From assembly GCF_004000945.1 (NCBI RefSeq), contig NZ_BIMF01000006.1, forward strand, positions 186,001-250,000: a DNA stretch of 64,000 nt, given 5' to 3'. The stretch comes from Paenibacillus lautus NBRC 15380. Lineage in GTDB: Bacteria > Bacillota > Bacilli > Paenibacillales > Paenibacillaceae. The position numbers were made by a program, and so were the translations under genes. Below, one piece after another: positions 18,811 through 27,194 of this stretch (positions are counted from its first letter, which is position 1; the number at the start of each line of letters is the position of its first letter). Under the pieces are notes generated by a model. It did not search any database, was not told the DNA's origin, and saw nothing but the letters and a program-made list of their open reading frames with translations.

Positions 18811-19932
18811 ATGTTCTATAAGTTGTACCCGAGGGACCAGATCAAAAATTATTTGCTCATCGATATCGTACTGACCGTATTTTTATGCTACCGTGTGCTT
18901 CGTTCAGATGCCGCGCTGGGACTGTGGGGCAGCCTCTTGCTGCTCCTGCTGTACTTCGTTTCGTTTTATGTCGCGCTGTGGCGCCGCGGCGGCTTGCTGC
19001 TGGCAGCCGTGCTGTCCGGTCTGTCGGCGATTGCCGTGTTTGGGGTGTATATCGGGCCGAGCGTCCTGATGTTCGGGATCGTTTTTGCTGACTTGCTGGG
19101 CCGGTCCAAGTCCAAGGTACACATCGCCATCGGCAGTGGGGCCATTGCTCTTTCTTATCTGCTTGTGTCCGTCATTCGACAGGAACCACTGCACGAAACG
19201 TCCAATGCTATTTACCTTCCGGTTATGATCATTCAGACGGTATACCCCATCGTTATCTACATCAAGGAGAAAGCGAAAAGCCTGCAGGGCGAGCTGGACG
19301 AAGCTAACGAGCAGATCGCAAAGTATATCCAGCAGGAGGAGCGGCAGCGGATCGCAAGGGATCTTCACGATACCTTGGGACAGACCCTCATGATGATCAA
19401 AATGAAGAGCGAGCTGGCGACGAAATGGGTGGATAAGGATTCTGCCCAAGCCAAGCGAGAGCTAAGCGAGATTCTAGATACCACCAGAACCGCCCTGAAG
19501 CAAGTGAGGGAGCTGGTATCCGATATGAAGTTCGTCTCACTGCCAAGCGAGCTGGAGCATTCGGCCAAGCTGCTGCATACAGCGGGCATTACCCTGAGTA
19601 TCGAGGATCTGGAGAAGCCCCCGCTGTTATCCAGCGTGGAAGAAACGATGCTTGCGCTCTGTATCCGGGAAGCCATGACCAATATTATCAAGCATAGCCG
19701 GGCTAAGCGGTGCACCATCAGGCTGGAAACGAAGGACCATGTCTACGGAATCCATATCGCGGATGACGGCATTGGGTTTACGGGGCAAGGCGACGGAAAC
19801 GGTATTCCGTCGATCATGGAGCGGATGAAGACGCTGGGCGGGTCCTCCGCCATCGACCCGTCACCTGAGGGGGGCACCAGGGTGTCCCTGAAACTCCCGC
19901 TTCGCCGGCATGAAAAGGAGGACGCTTCATGA
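18811..19932 (+). CDS. DesK-like sensor histidine kinase
   Basis: A 373-residue kinase of the HisKA_3 (NarL-partner) class. It has four to five membrane segments in the first 155 residues, a coiled linker, the phosphoacceptor block ERQRIARDLHDTLGQTL with His186, and an ATPase domain with IREAMTNIIKHS (N box) and IADDGIGF (G box). The short multi-span input domain without a large extracellular loop resembles DesK, which senses membrane fluidity. The signal here is unknown. Its 3' end overlaps the regulator gene by 4 bp. Confidence 0.87.
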   Translation: MFYKLYPRDQIKNYLLIDIVLTVFLCYRVLRSDAALGLWGSLLLLLLYFVSFYVALWRRGGLLLAAVLSGLSAIAVFGVYIGPSVLMFGIVFADLLGRSKSKVHIAIGSGAIALSYLLVSVIRQEPLHETSNAIYLPVMIIQTVYPIVIYIKEKAKSLQGELDEANEQIAKYIQQEERQRIARDLHDTLGQTLMMIKMKSELATKWVDKDSAQAKRELSEILDTTRTALKQVRELVSDMKFVSLPSELEHSAKLLHTAGITLSIEDLEKPPLLSSVEETMLALCIREAMTNIIKHSRAKRCTIRLETKDHVYGIHIADDGIGFTGQGDGNGIPSIMERMKTLGGSSAIDPSPEGGTRVSLKLPLRRHEKEDAS

Positions 19933-20534
19933 TTCGAATCGTCATTGCGGAAGATCAGAAAATGCTTCGCGGCGCATTCGCCTCATTGCTTAATTTCGAA
20001 GATGACATCGAGGTCGTGGCCGAGGTGCCCGACGGGCAGCAAGCCTGGGACGCGATCCGGCAGCATCAGCCGGACGTGTGCCTGCTCGACATCGAGATGC
20101 CTCATATCAGCGGCCTGGAATTGGCCGAGTCCATACGTCAAGCGGGTCTGCCCTGCAAAATCATGATCGTCACGACCTTCGCCCGCCCGGGTTATTTGCA
20201 AAAAGCGATGGATGCGCAGGTAGAAGGCTACCTGTTAAAGGACGAGCCGATCGATTTCTTAATCGAAGCCATCCGGCGGGTCATGAAGGGCGAGCGGGTT
20301 GTGAGCACCGATCTGGCGGCTGCGCTCTTCATAAAGGAAGAGAACCCGCTCAGCGAACGGGAAATTGAAATGCTTCGCTTAACCAAAGAAGGCATGACCA
20401 CCGGCGAGATCAGCAAAGCCCTGTTCCTGACGAGAGGAACCGTCCGTAACTACCTTTCTTCAGCCATACAGAAGCTGGAAGCCGAATCCCGGCAGCAGGC
20501 CGTGGCGATCGCGGAGGATAAAGGATGGCTGTGA
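19929..20534 (+). CDS. NarL/DesR-like response regulator
   Basis: A 201-residue regulator with a receiver domain (phosphoacceptor Asp54 in LLDIEMP, conserved Lys in YLLKDEP) and a LuxR-type helix-turn-helix (about 138-195, LSEREIEMLRLTKEGMTTGE onward). The ATGA overlap with the kinase gene shows translational coupling. Target genes are probably the upstream DUF418 operon or unlinked envelope genes; not determinable from this window. Confidence 0.88.
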   Translation: MIRIVIAEDQKMLRGAFASLLNFEDDIEVVAEVPDGQQAWDAIRQHQPDVCLLDIEMPHISGLELAESIRQAGLPCKIMIVTTFARPGYLQKAMDAQVEGYLLKDEPIDFLIEAIRRVMKGERVVSTDLAAALFIKEENPLSEREIEMLRLTKEGMTTGEISKALFLTRGTVRNYLSSAIQKLEAESRQQAVAIAEDKGWL

Positions 20535-20640
20535 ACTCCTCGGACACAGCGCCCCTTGTTTATGACTTGAAGGAGGAGACACCGCTTGGCTATAAGTCGG
20601 AGGTCTTTATCACCTATTATTACTTCAGTCTTTAGATGCT

Positions 20641-20674
20641 AAAACAACGCAGCCTCATAAGCTGCGTTGTTTTT
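20641..20674. terminator. Bidirectional terminator between convergent units
   Basis: AAAACAACGCAGC and GCTGCGTTGTTTT form a 13-bp stem with a seven-base loop. The symmetric A/T ends allow use by both the response-regulator unit and the sortase gene. Confidence 0.85.
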
Positions 20675-20703
20675 CAAGGGGAGTCATCAGTCTGTGTCCC
20701 AAT

Positions 20704-21327
20704 CTATCCATGATCACCAACCGGGTAAGCATAGAAAATATAACGCTCTGGCGCATTTCCCAAATAACGAAACGGATAACAGGTCGAAACAACTAATACC
20801 TCGGTTCCCATTGAACGAATAACCGTTGTATCGTCTTTATCTACGATATCCGTGCTTCTAATCTCATATTCAAATGTACCATAAGGCAGTTTTACGATAA
20901 AATGATCCCCTACCGACAACTTGTCGAAATCTCGAAACACCGTGTCCCGATGTCCAGACAGCAGGATTTGCTCATCTTCCATGGGAAATGCGGTGCCGCT
21001 GTAATGTCCGACTCCTCTCTCAAGCATCTCTTCCTCCGTGCCTTCAATGATCGGAAGTTCTGCTTCCAGCTTGGGAATCTCGAGCATTCCAATTACATCG
21101 TTCGGTTTCGGATCAAACTTGGATTTGTCGATTAGGTGATCACGATAGGATACAGGATCCGCACGTTGTTCATTCGAATTAACCGTTGTATCTGGCTGAC
21201 GGATCAGATCGTTTGCTTCCGCCATAGCTTCCTTCAAGTTTGACTGATGTTCGACATATTGAATGACAGCGAAAGTCAGGATAGCTGCACCTACGAGCAG
21301 AAAGAATGTCCCTATTATTCTCCGCAT
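20704..21327 (-). CDS. Class D sortase
   Basis: A 207-residue membrane-anchored transpeptidase. One N-terminal membrane segment (about 5-24) is followed by the sortase beta-barrel with catalytic H126 (LSGHRDT), C183 (VSTCYPF) and R195 (APERY). Spacing and the single N-terminal anchor fit class D enzymes of Bacillus and Paenibacillus, which attach LPxTA-type substrates to peptidoglycan. No LPxT sorting-signal protein is encoded nearby, so substrates must be elsewhere. ATG 21327 is preferred over 21360 because AAGGAGA sits six bases upstream. Confidence 0.88.
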   Translation of the reverse strand: MRRIIGTFFLLVGAAILTFAVIQYVEHQSNLKEAMAEANDLIRQPDTTVNSNEQRADPVSYRDHLIDKSKFDPKPNDVIGMLEIPKLEAELPIIEGTEEEMLERGVGHYSGTAFPMEDEQILLSGHRDTVFRDFDKLSVGDHFIVKLPYGTFEYEIRSTDIVDKDDTTVIRSMGTEVLVVSTCYPFRYLGNAPERYIFYAYPVGDHG

Positions 21328-21681
21328 ATTCTCTCCTTCCCATTCGCCCAAATATATCAATCAGTGATTATTAGATTAAAAGAATAGAAAACAAAGGTCT
21401 TTTGGTTAACTAAATTTCACACTCATATCTTACTGTTTCTTATTCTTAAAATCCAGCATAAGACCATAATTCTCTTCCACAATAAGCCAAAAGTAATATA
21501 TCCTTTCAGTACGAATAGCCCCTCTATGCTATATTTTTTCACTTCTCTTAAGCCAATGCCAGGTTTGCGATAAGCCTAATAGCGATCCCATATTTAAACC
21601 ATTTTTAAACGGAACTATCCGTTCGTTTTAACCTTGATCCGTTACGATAGAAGAAATTGGGGGAATCAAGGGAGAGAACGT
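21328..21681. other. Divergent AT-rich promoter region, 354 bp
   Basis: Lies between the sortase and the lipase-like gene. It holds an inverted repeat AACGGA/TCCGTT with a four-base centre (21608-21623), a candidate operator for the hydrolase gene. No coding potential was found. Confidence 0.5.
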
Positions 21682-23187
21682 ATGAGAGTATTGGAAATAT
21701 TGTTGGTGGCATCCTCCGTTTTAGTGCTGATGGTCTTACTGTTCCGTAACACAATCAACCGGAAGGTTGGTGCTATAGCCAGCATTGCTTGCGGTTTACT
21801 GTTGGGCGCGCAGCTGCTGTTTGAGGGGTATAGGTGGCAGATGATTCCGGCCTATATCGTCGCTGCTTTGCTCCTCGCCTTTGTTTTATTCAGGCGCAGA
21901 AATGTCGGGAAACCGCTGCGTTACACGATATTGGCCCTATCCGTTGTTTTGCTGGGCGTATCCGTTGCCTTATCGATATTGCTGCCGGTCTTTCATTTAC
22001 CAAAGCCTTCAGGCGAGTTCAGTGTGGGAACGGAAACGTTCCATTTTATCGATGCCGACCGGGAAGAAACGTTCACCGAGCAGAAAGGCGACAAGCGAGA
22101 GCTTGTCGTTCAGGTATGGTACCCCGCTGCGGAATCTGGCGGGAGCGCCGAGAAAAATGCGGTGTTCCCTAAGGACAGAGGGCTCTTCCAAGCCTATATG
22201 CAAGCTTATTCCGGATATCTGGGCCTTCCCGCTCCTGCCCTCGACTACTGGAAATACAGCCGGGCCAATGCATCTACCAATGCCGATCTGCATCCCGCGG
22301 ACAATCCATATCCGGTGGTGCTGCTGTCACACGGCATGGGGGTCGGCAGAATTTTGCATACGTCGCAGGCTGAACATCTTGCCAGCCACGGCTATATCGT
22401 ATTCGCCGTCGATCATACTTACAGTACCGTTATGACCGCATTTCCGGCCGGGCGCGTGACCGGTTTCCTTACGGAGCAGTCTCAAGAGCGATTATTTGAG
22501 GACAGCCGCGCCATTTTAGATGTGTGGAACAAGGATACAGCATTTATTGTGGATCAATTAGAGAAGCTGCATTCAGGCGTTGTCGCCAGTAAATTCAAGG
22601 GAAAGCTGGACATGGACAACATCGGCATGTTGGGTCATTCCTTCGGTGGAGCAGCAGCTTTTGAAGCCGTTTATTCCAACCCGCGAATCAAAGCCGGCGT
22701 GAATATGGATGGCACGTTGTTCACCACGAAGGATCGGGTCGACATGAAGAAACCGTTTATGTTCATGGAATCCGAAGATTTTATGAATGTGAACGAGCAG
22801 CAGGCGAAGTACCGCAAAACCCCAGCCACAGATGCTGAGCTCAAGGAGCTCCGTTTAACGCGAGAACAATTCGACACCATTCTGGCGAATCGGGAATTGG
22901 AGCTGAAGCTGATGGACCGTTTATCGCAGCAAGGGTATGGAAGGACCATTTATATTGAAGGAGCCGGACATTATAACTTCACTGATCTCCAGTTGTACTC
23001 TCCGCTTATCGGACTGACTGGCATGACCGGAAGCATGAATGGAGAAAGGGGCGCAGAAATCGTCAATCGCTATCTTTTGGAGTTTTTCAACCAGCATTTA
23101 CGCGGAATCGAGAGTAAGCTTCTGGACGGTCCCACTAAGGACTATCCGGAAGTGAAATATCCGAGCTCGGTTTTTCAAGGTGAATAG
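21682..23187 (+). CDS. PAF-acetylhydrolase-like alpha/beta hydrolase with membrane anchor
   Basis: About 501 residues. Three to four membrane helices occupy the first 115 residues; the rest is an extracellular alpha/beta hydrolase. The oxyanion region LLSHGMG, the nucleophile elbow GHSFGGAA, an NMDG strand end for the acidic residue and GAGHYNFTD for the His match the platelet-activating-factor acetylhydrolase/lipase family. The substrate is probably a short-chain ester or lipid, not determined. ATG 21682 is preferred over 21634 because AAGGGAGAG precedes it. The gene ends in its own terminator. Confidence 0.82.
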   Translation: MRVLEILLVASSVLVLMVLLFRNTINRKVGAIASIACGLLLGAQLLFEGYRWQMIPAYIVAALLLAFVLFRRRNVGKPLRYTILALSVVLLGVSVALSILLPVFHLPKPSGEFSVGTETFHFIDADREETFTEQKGDKRELVVQVWYPAAESGGSAEKNAVFPKDRGLFQAYMQAYSGYLGLPAPALDYWKYSRANASTNADLHPADNPYPVVLLSHGMGVGRILHTSQAEHLASHGYIVFAVDHTYSTVMTAFPAGRVTGFLTEQSQERLFEDSRAILDVWNKDTAFIVDQLEKLHSGVVASKFKGKLDMDNIGMLGHSFGGAAAFEAVYSNPRIKAGVNMDGTLFTTKDRVDMKKPFMFMESEDFMNVNEQQAKYRKTPATDAELKELRLTREQFDTILANRELELKLMDRLSQQGYGRTIYIEGAGHYNFTDLQLYSPLIGLTGMTGSMNGERGAEIVNRYLLEFFNQHLRGIESKLLDGPTKDYPEVKYPSSVFQGE

Positions 23188-23195
23188 ATTAAAAG

Positions 23196-23231
23196 AGAAA
23201 CGCTCTTCGATCAACGGAGGGCGTTTCTTTA
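23196..23231 (+). terminator. Terminator after the lipase-like gene
   Basis: AGAAACGC and GCGTTTCT arms around a 17-base loop that can extend pairing with CTC/GAG, followed by TTT. Confidence 0.7.
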
Positions 23232-23447
23232 TGGGTTTAGCTTTTAACAACTATCTTTCCCTCCCATCATTCGTCCGTATTTTCATTAATATGAGCCATT
23301 CATGCAAAATACAACAGGCGATGTAGAGTTCTTGTAGAGATTTGCGTGATACAATTCCATCAAATTCAACCTACCATATAGAGGGAAAATAACAACCGAG
23401 TAAAGACTATTAATTCCTTTAATAGGTTAGAGATCAGAAAAGAGAGG

Positions 23448-26400
23448 ATGGGAAATTTGATCAAGCTTTTCAAGAAAAAACAGGCAGCGTTATTCCTGAG
23501 CAGTATCCTGATCATTGGCGGTTTACCGGCAGGACTGGCACCGAATGTAGTGAGCGCGGCTGAACCGCAGGAGGCTTTAATCACCACATCTAACGGTAAC
23601 ACCAGTTATGATCTGATTGACGGCACAACTCCCAAGATTGTTGTAGATTCAGAAGTTACCGTTCAAGAGTCCGTTTATACGAAAAATTTGAATGCTGCTA
23701 CGGTGGTTATCGAAAATTTCGTAGCTGGGGATAAATTGGAGGTTCCTGCAGCAAGCGGAATAACAGGAATTTATAATCCTGCTAATGGTATCCTGACATT
23801 AACCGGTGCTGCTTCGGTTGAGGACTATAAGAAGGTATTGTCTAGCGTTACCTTTTCGACAACCTCCAGCGTAACAACAGAAAGAACGATTCAGTTTACG
23901 CTCGGTGATGCTCTTCCTTATGAAGCTAACGGACATTTTTATAAATATGTTAATAAAAATGCGTCAACAACTTGGGATGCGGCAAAAGCCGAGGCCGAGA
24001 AGAGTGAATATTTTGGACGTAAAGGGTACCTTGTTACGATTACAAGTCCAGAAGAAAATACCTTTGTACAGGAAAAGACATTAGGTATCGGTTGGCTTGG
24101 TGCACAAGATATTGAGCGGGATGAGAGTACTCCTAAAAAAACAGGTGACTGGCGCTGGGTTACGGGGCCGGAGGGCTTGGAGAATGGCGGGCAAGGTAAG
24201 AAATTCTACCAAGGTTATGGAAACGGAGTAGATCTTTTATATAACAACTGGGAAACTGGCGAGCCAAATGACTACGGTGGAACAGAATTCGTTGCCCATA
24301 TCTTCGGACCCGGAACTCAAGCTGGGAAATGGAACGATTACTCCCCAACAAATAATACGGTAACTGGATACATTGTTGAATACGGCGGCATGCCAGGCGA
24401 CAACAATGTTGTAATCAGCGCCGAGAAGACCCTTTCTTTTGTGAATGTTACCGAGCTTACAAAAGCAAAAACGGTAGCCGATCAACTAAAAGAAGAGGAC
24501 TATGCTGAGACCGAATGGCTTGAATTTGAAAAAGCTTTGGAAGCTGCCAATACGGTCCTTCAAAATCAAAGCAAAACCCAAGACGAAGTAGACACAGCCC
24601 TGAAAGCGCTGAAAGATGCGCAAGAGCAGCTGAAACCTCGTGTTACCATCACGGATCCGAGCGGCGATACCGTTTATGTGGCCAAGCCTGAATTCAAGGG
24701 TGAAGTCGTTAAAGGTGCAACAGTCACCGCAGCTGTTTATGATAAAGACGGCAACCTTATCGGTACTCCTCAGGTCCATGTGAATCCGGACGGTACATGG
24801 AGCTTTGCACCTGACCAAGAGCTGCCTGATGGCGACTATGTCGTTGAAGTGACTGCTGAAAAGGACGGCAAGAAAAGCGCGGAAAAGAAAAATGTGACAG
24901 TCGATACGACAAAACCGAATGTACAAATTACTGAACCAAGCGGCGAAAAAGTTAACGTGTCCAAACCGGAGTTCAAAGGTGTCGCTGACAAGGATGCAAA
25001 GGTCATCGTTGTATTGACAGATGAGAGCGGTAAGGTAGTTGAGACCCGCGAAGTGGACGTAGACAGCAATGGAAATTGGAGCTTCACTCCGTCCGAGGAC
25101 TTAAAGGACGGAAAATATACAGTCAATGTAACGGCAGAGAAAAATGGCAAGGTGTCCAAAGACTCCAAGGTCGTTACGGTAGATGCAACAGACGAATCAC
25201 AGCTATCGGGTCTCGAACTAAAACGTGGGGATGGAACACCGATTGCGATCTCTCCAACCTTTAACGGGGGAGTGACCCATTACCAGGCTTCGGTGACCCA
25301 TGATGTTTACAATACAACCGTAACGCTGGCAACTTATGACCCGAATGCCACGATCGAAATCTCACTTAATGGCGGGGCATGGCAAGGAATTCCTAACGGC
25401 TCTGCAAGTGATGAATTGCCGTTAGCATTCGGCACCAATACGATTGTTGTGAAGGTAACGGATTCCCAAGGAAATGTAACGGAATATACGCTGACCATCA
25501 CCAGAGGCTCCAATGACAATAACAATAATAATGGAGGTAACAGCGGAGGCAGCACAACGCCTTCTACGCCGCCTACGACTACACCACCTCCAACGGATCC
25601 TGGCGTGAATACGTCCGTAAACGGTAACGACGGTGGGTTTGCCACAGGGAAGACAACCACTTCTGAAGGTAACAAGCAAACTTCTGTACAGGTAAACAGA
25701 GAGAAGCTCGGCGATATTTTATCGAATGGGACAGGTCAGAAGCTGTCCATTCAATCTCCGAATGAGGGAAATATGCAGGTTGATGGTTTAACGGCTGCGG
25801 ACATTCGTTTGTTAGCTGATAAGGGAGCAAGCCTTGACATCGGGAATCCGTTAGCTATCTTCCCGGTACCTAGCAAGCAATTGGACTTGAATTCAGTGTC
25901 CGGGCAGCTGGGAAATGCGGCACTCAACGATATCGCTGTTCATATCGATATTAAGCGCTCCTCGGAGACTTTGAGAAACAATGCCAAGAACAAAGCAACA
26001 TCGGCAGGCTACCAGCTGCTGGTTGATCCGGTCGACCTGGAAATGACTTTTAGCCAAAATGGTAAAACCGTAAAATCCGGACAATTGAGCGGATACGCTC
26101 CGAAATATATCGCTCTCCCGGAAGGTATCGACCCGAATCGAATTACAACAGGCGTTGTGGTCAATCCGGATGGCTCAGTATATCATCTGCCAACTGTAGT
26201 TACTAAGATCGGGGATCGTTACTACGCGCAGATTCATGATTTGCGCAGCAGTGGTTCGTACTCGGTTATCTGGAATCCGCAGGATTTCGATGATGTGAGA
26301 ACGCACTGGGCTCAAACGGAAGTGAACAATATCTCTGCTCGCCTTGACCTGCAGGGAAATGGTGGCAATACGTTCGCTCCAAATCGAAATGTGACTCGGG

Positions 26401-26852
26401 CTGAGTTTGCAGAAATCGTTGTACTGGGTCTTGGGCTGATGCGTCAGGAAGAGCCAAAAACAACATTTGACGACGTTACGGCAACCGCCTGGTACCGCAA
26501 TGCGATCTCGATTGCCAGTGAATTTGGAATCGTACTCGGTTATAACGACGGCGCGTTCCGTGGTAACCAGACGATTACAAGAGAAGAAGGAATGGCGATG
26601 ATCGCTCGAGGCTATCAATTGATCAAGCCAGGCCATGCAATTAGCGAAACAGAAATTGGCAAACTGCTCGCAGGGTACGAAGATGCGTCCCAAGTTGCAA
26701 AATGGGCTAAGCCTTCCGTAGCAACCCTGCTGTCTGTAGGAGTTGTAGAAGGAAGCGGGGATAAGGGACTGACTCCGAAATCCACGATGACGCGTGCCGA
26801 AACGGTAGCCTTGATGGAGCGTCTGCTGAAAGTTACCCATTTAATCGATTAA
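23448..26852 (+). CDS. S-layer-anchored protein with C-type lectin-like domain
   Basis: A 1134-residue secreted modular protein. In order: signal peptide (1-38); a beta-rich part; a C-type lectin-like domain (about 160-314) with the EPN sugar motif (272-274) and WND calcium motif (295-297); a short helical FIVAR-like bundle (335-395); two Ig-like repeats (397-486, 490-580); a cadherin-like beta-sandwich (585-687); an Asn/Gly/Thr/Pro-rich linker (688-725); an unassigned region; and three SLH domains (about 940-1134) for binding pyruvylated secondary wall polymer. EPN plus WND in animal lectins means calcium-dependent mannose-type binding; here that is inference. Adhesion or glycan capture is likely. 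Confidence 0.85.
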   Translation: MGNLIKLFKKKQAALFLSSILIIGGLPAGLAPNVVSAAEPQEALITTSNGNTSYDLIDGTTPKIVVDSEVTVQESVYTKNLNAATVVIENFVAGDKLEVPAASGITGIYNPANGILTLTGAASVEDYKKVLSSVTFSTTSSVTTERTIQFTLGDALPYEANGHFYKYVNKNASTTWDAAKAEAEKSEYFGRKGYLVTITSPEENTFVQEKTLGIGWLGAQDIERDESTPKKTGDWRWVTGPEGLENGGQGKKFYQGYGNGVDLLYNNWETGEPNDYGGTEFVAHIFGPGTQAGKWNDYSPTNNTVTGYIVEYGGMPGDNNVVISAEKTLSFVNVTELTKAKTVADQLKEEDYAETEWLEFEKALEAANTVLQNQSKTQDEVDTALKALKDAQEQLKPRVTITDPSGDTVYVAKPEFKGEVVKGATVTAAVYDKDGNLIGTPQVHVNPDGTWSFAPDQELPDGDYVVEVTAEKDGKKSAEKKNVTVDTTKPNVQITEPSGEKVNVSKPEFKGVADKDAKVIVVLTDESGKVVETREVDVDSNGNWSFTPSEDLKDGKYTVNVTAEKNGKVSKDSKVVTVDATDESQLSGLELKRGDGTPIAISPTFNGGVTHYQASVTHDVYNTTVTLATYDPNATIEISLNGGAWQGIPNGSASDELPLAFGTNTIVVKVTDSQGNVTEYTLTITRGSNDNNNNNGGNSGGSTTPSTPPTTTPPPTDPGVNTSVNGNDGGFATGKTTTSEGNKQTSVQVNREKLGDILSNGTGQKLSIQSPNEGNMQVDGLTAADIRLLADKGASLDIGNPLAIFPVPSKQLDLNSVSGQLGNAALNDIAVHIDIKRSSETLRNNAKNKATSAGYQLLVDPVDLEMTFSQNGKTVKSGQLSGYAPKYIALPEGIDPNRITTGVVVNPDGSVYHLPTVVTKIGDRYYAQIHDLRSSGSYSVIWNPQDFDDVRTHWAQTEVNNISARLDLQGNGGNTFAPNRNVTRAEFAEIVVLGLGLMRQEEPKTTFDDVTATAWYRNAISIASEFGIVLGYNDGAFRGNQTITREEGMAMIARGYQLIKPGHAISETEIGKLLAGYEDASQVAKWAKPSVATLLSVGVVEGSGDKGLTPKSTMTRAETVALMERLLKVTHLID

Positions 26853-26869
26853 ATCCATAAGGATGAATC

Positions 26870-26923
26870 AATGACCCGTTAAGAAGCACTTTGAAAAAAG
26901 TGATCTCTTGCGGGTCATTTTTG
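26870..26923 (+). terminator. Terminator of the SLH gene
   Basis: AATGACCCG and CGGGTCATT outer arms with further inner pairing, then TTTTTG. Confidence 0.8.
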
Positions 26924-27146
26924 TTCGATAATTTGACATCTGAATTCGATCTCACAGATTGAGTGCAATTCTGAATGGTTTGGATAATGATCTCCGGTTC
27001 GGTCATTCTCGGAAAATGTCCACTCCGCGAAGCTCTATGTTCAGTTTTTGTCTATTTGCCTCATTTATAATGAGAATCGATTTTAAATTATTTAAGAGGT
27101 AGATTATGCATACCCCAATTCCATGAATAGACTGCAACACGACAAG
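26924..27146. other. Gap between convergent genes
   Basis: About 220 bp between two terminators. An AATGAGAATCGATTTT stretch at 27069-27084 faintly recalls a Fur box, but there is no gene for it to control, so I give it no weight. Nothing else seen. Confidence 0.4.
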
Positions 27147-27194
27147 AAAGCCGGCATCGGCCCTCGAATAAAGGGTGCGATGTCGGCTTTAAAT
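27147..27194 (-). terminator. Terminator of the double beta-lactamase gene
   Basis: AAAGCCGGCATCG and CGATGTCGGCTTT (one G-T pair) stem, overlapping the stop codon of the minus-strand gene. Confidence 0.75.

Noticed and set aside
20525..20635. A 36-codon frame starting inside the response-regulator stop (ATG GCT GTG)
   Set aside because: Overlaps the upstream stop, has no ribosome site of its own and no recognisable feature; probably chance.
27060..27090. A Fur-box-like AT-rich stretch
   Set aside because: Poor match to the 19-bp consensus and located between convergent genes with nothing to control.
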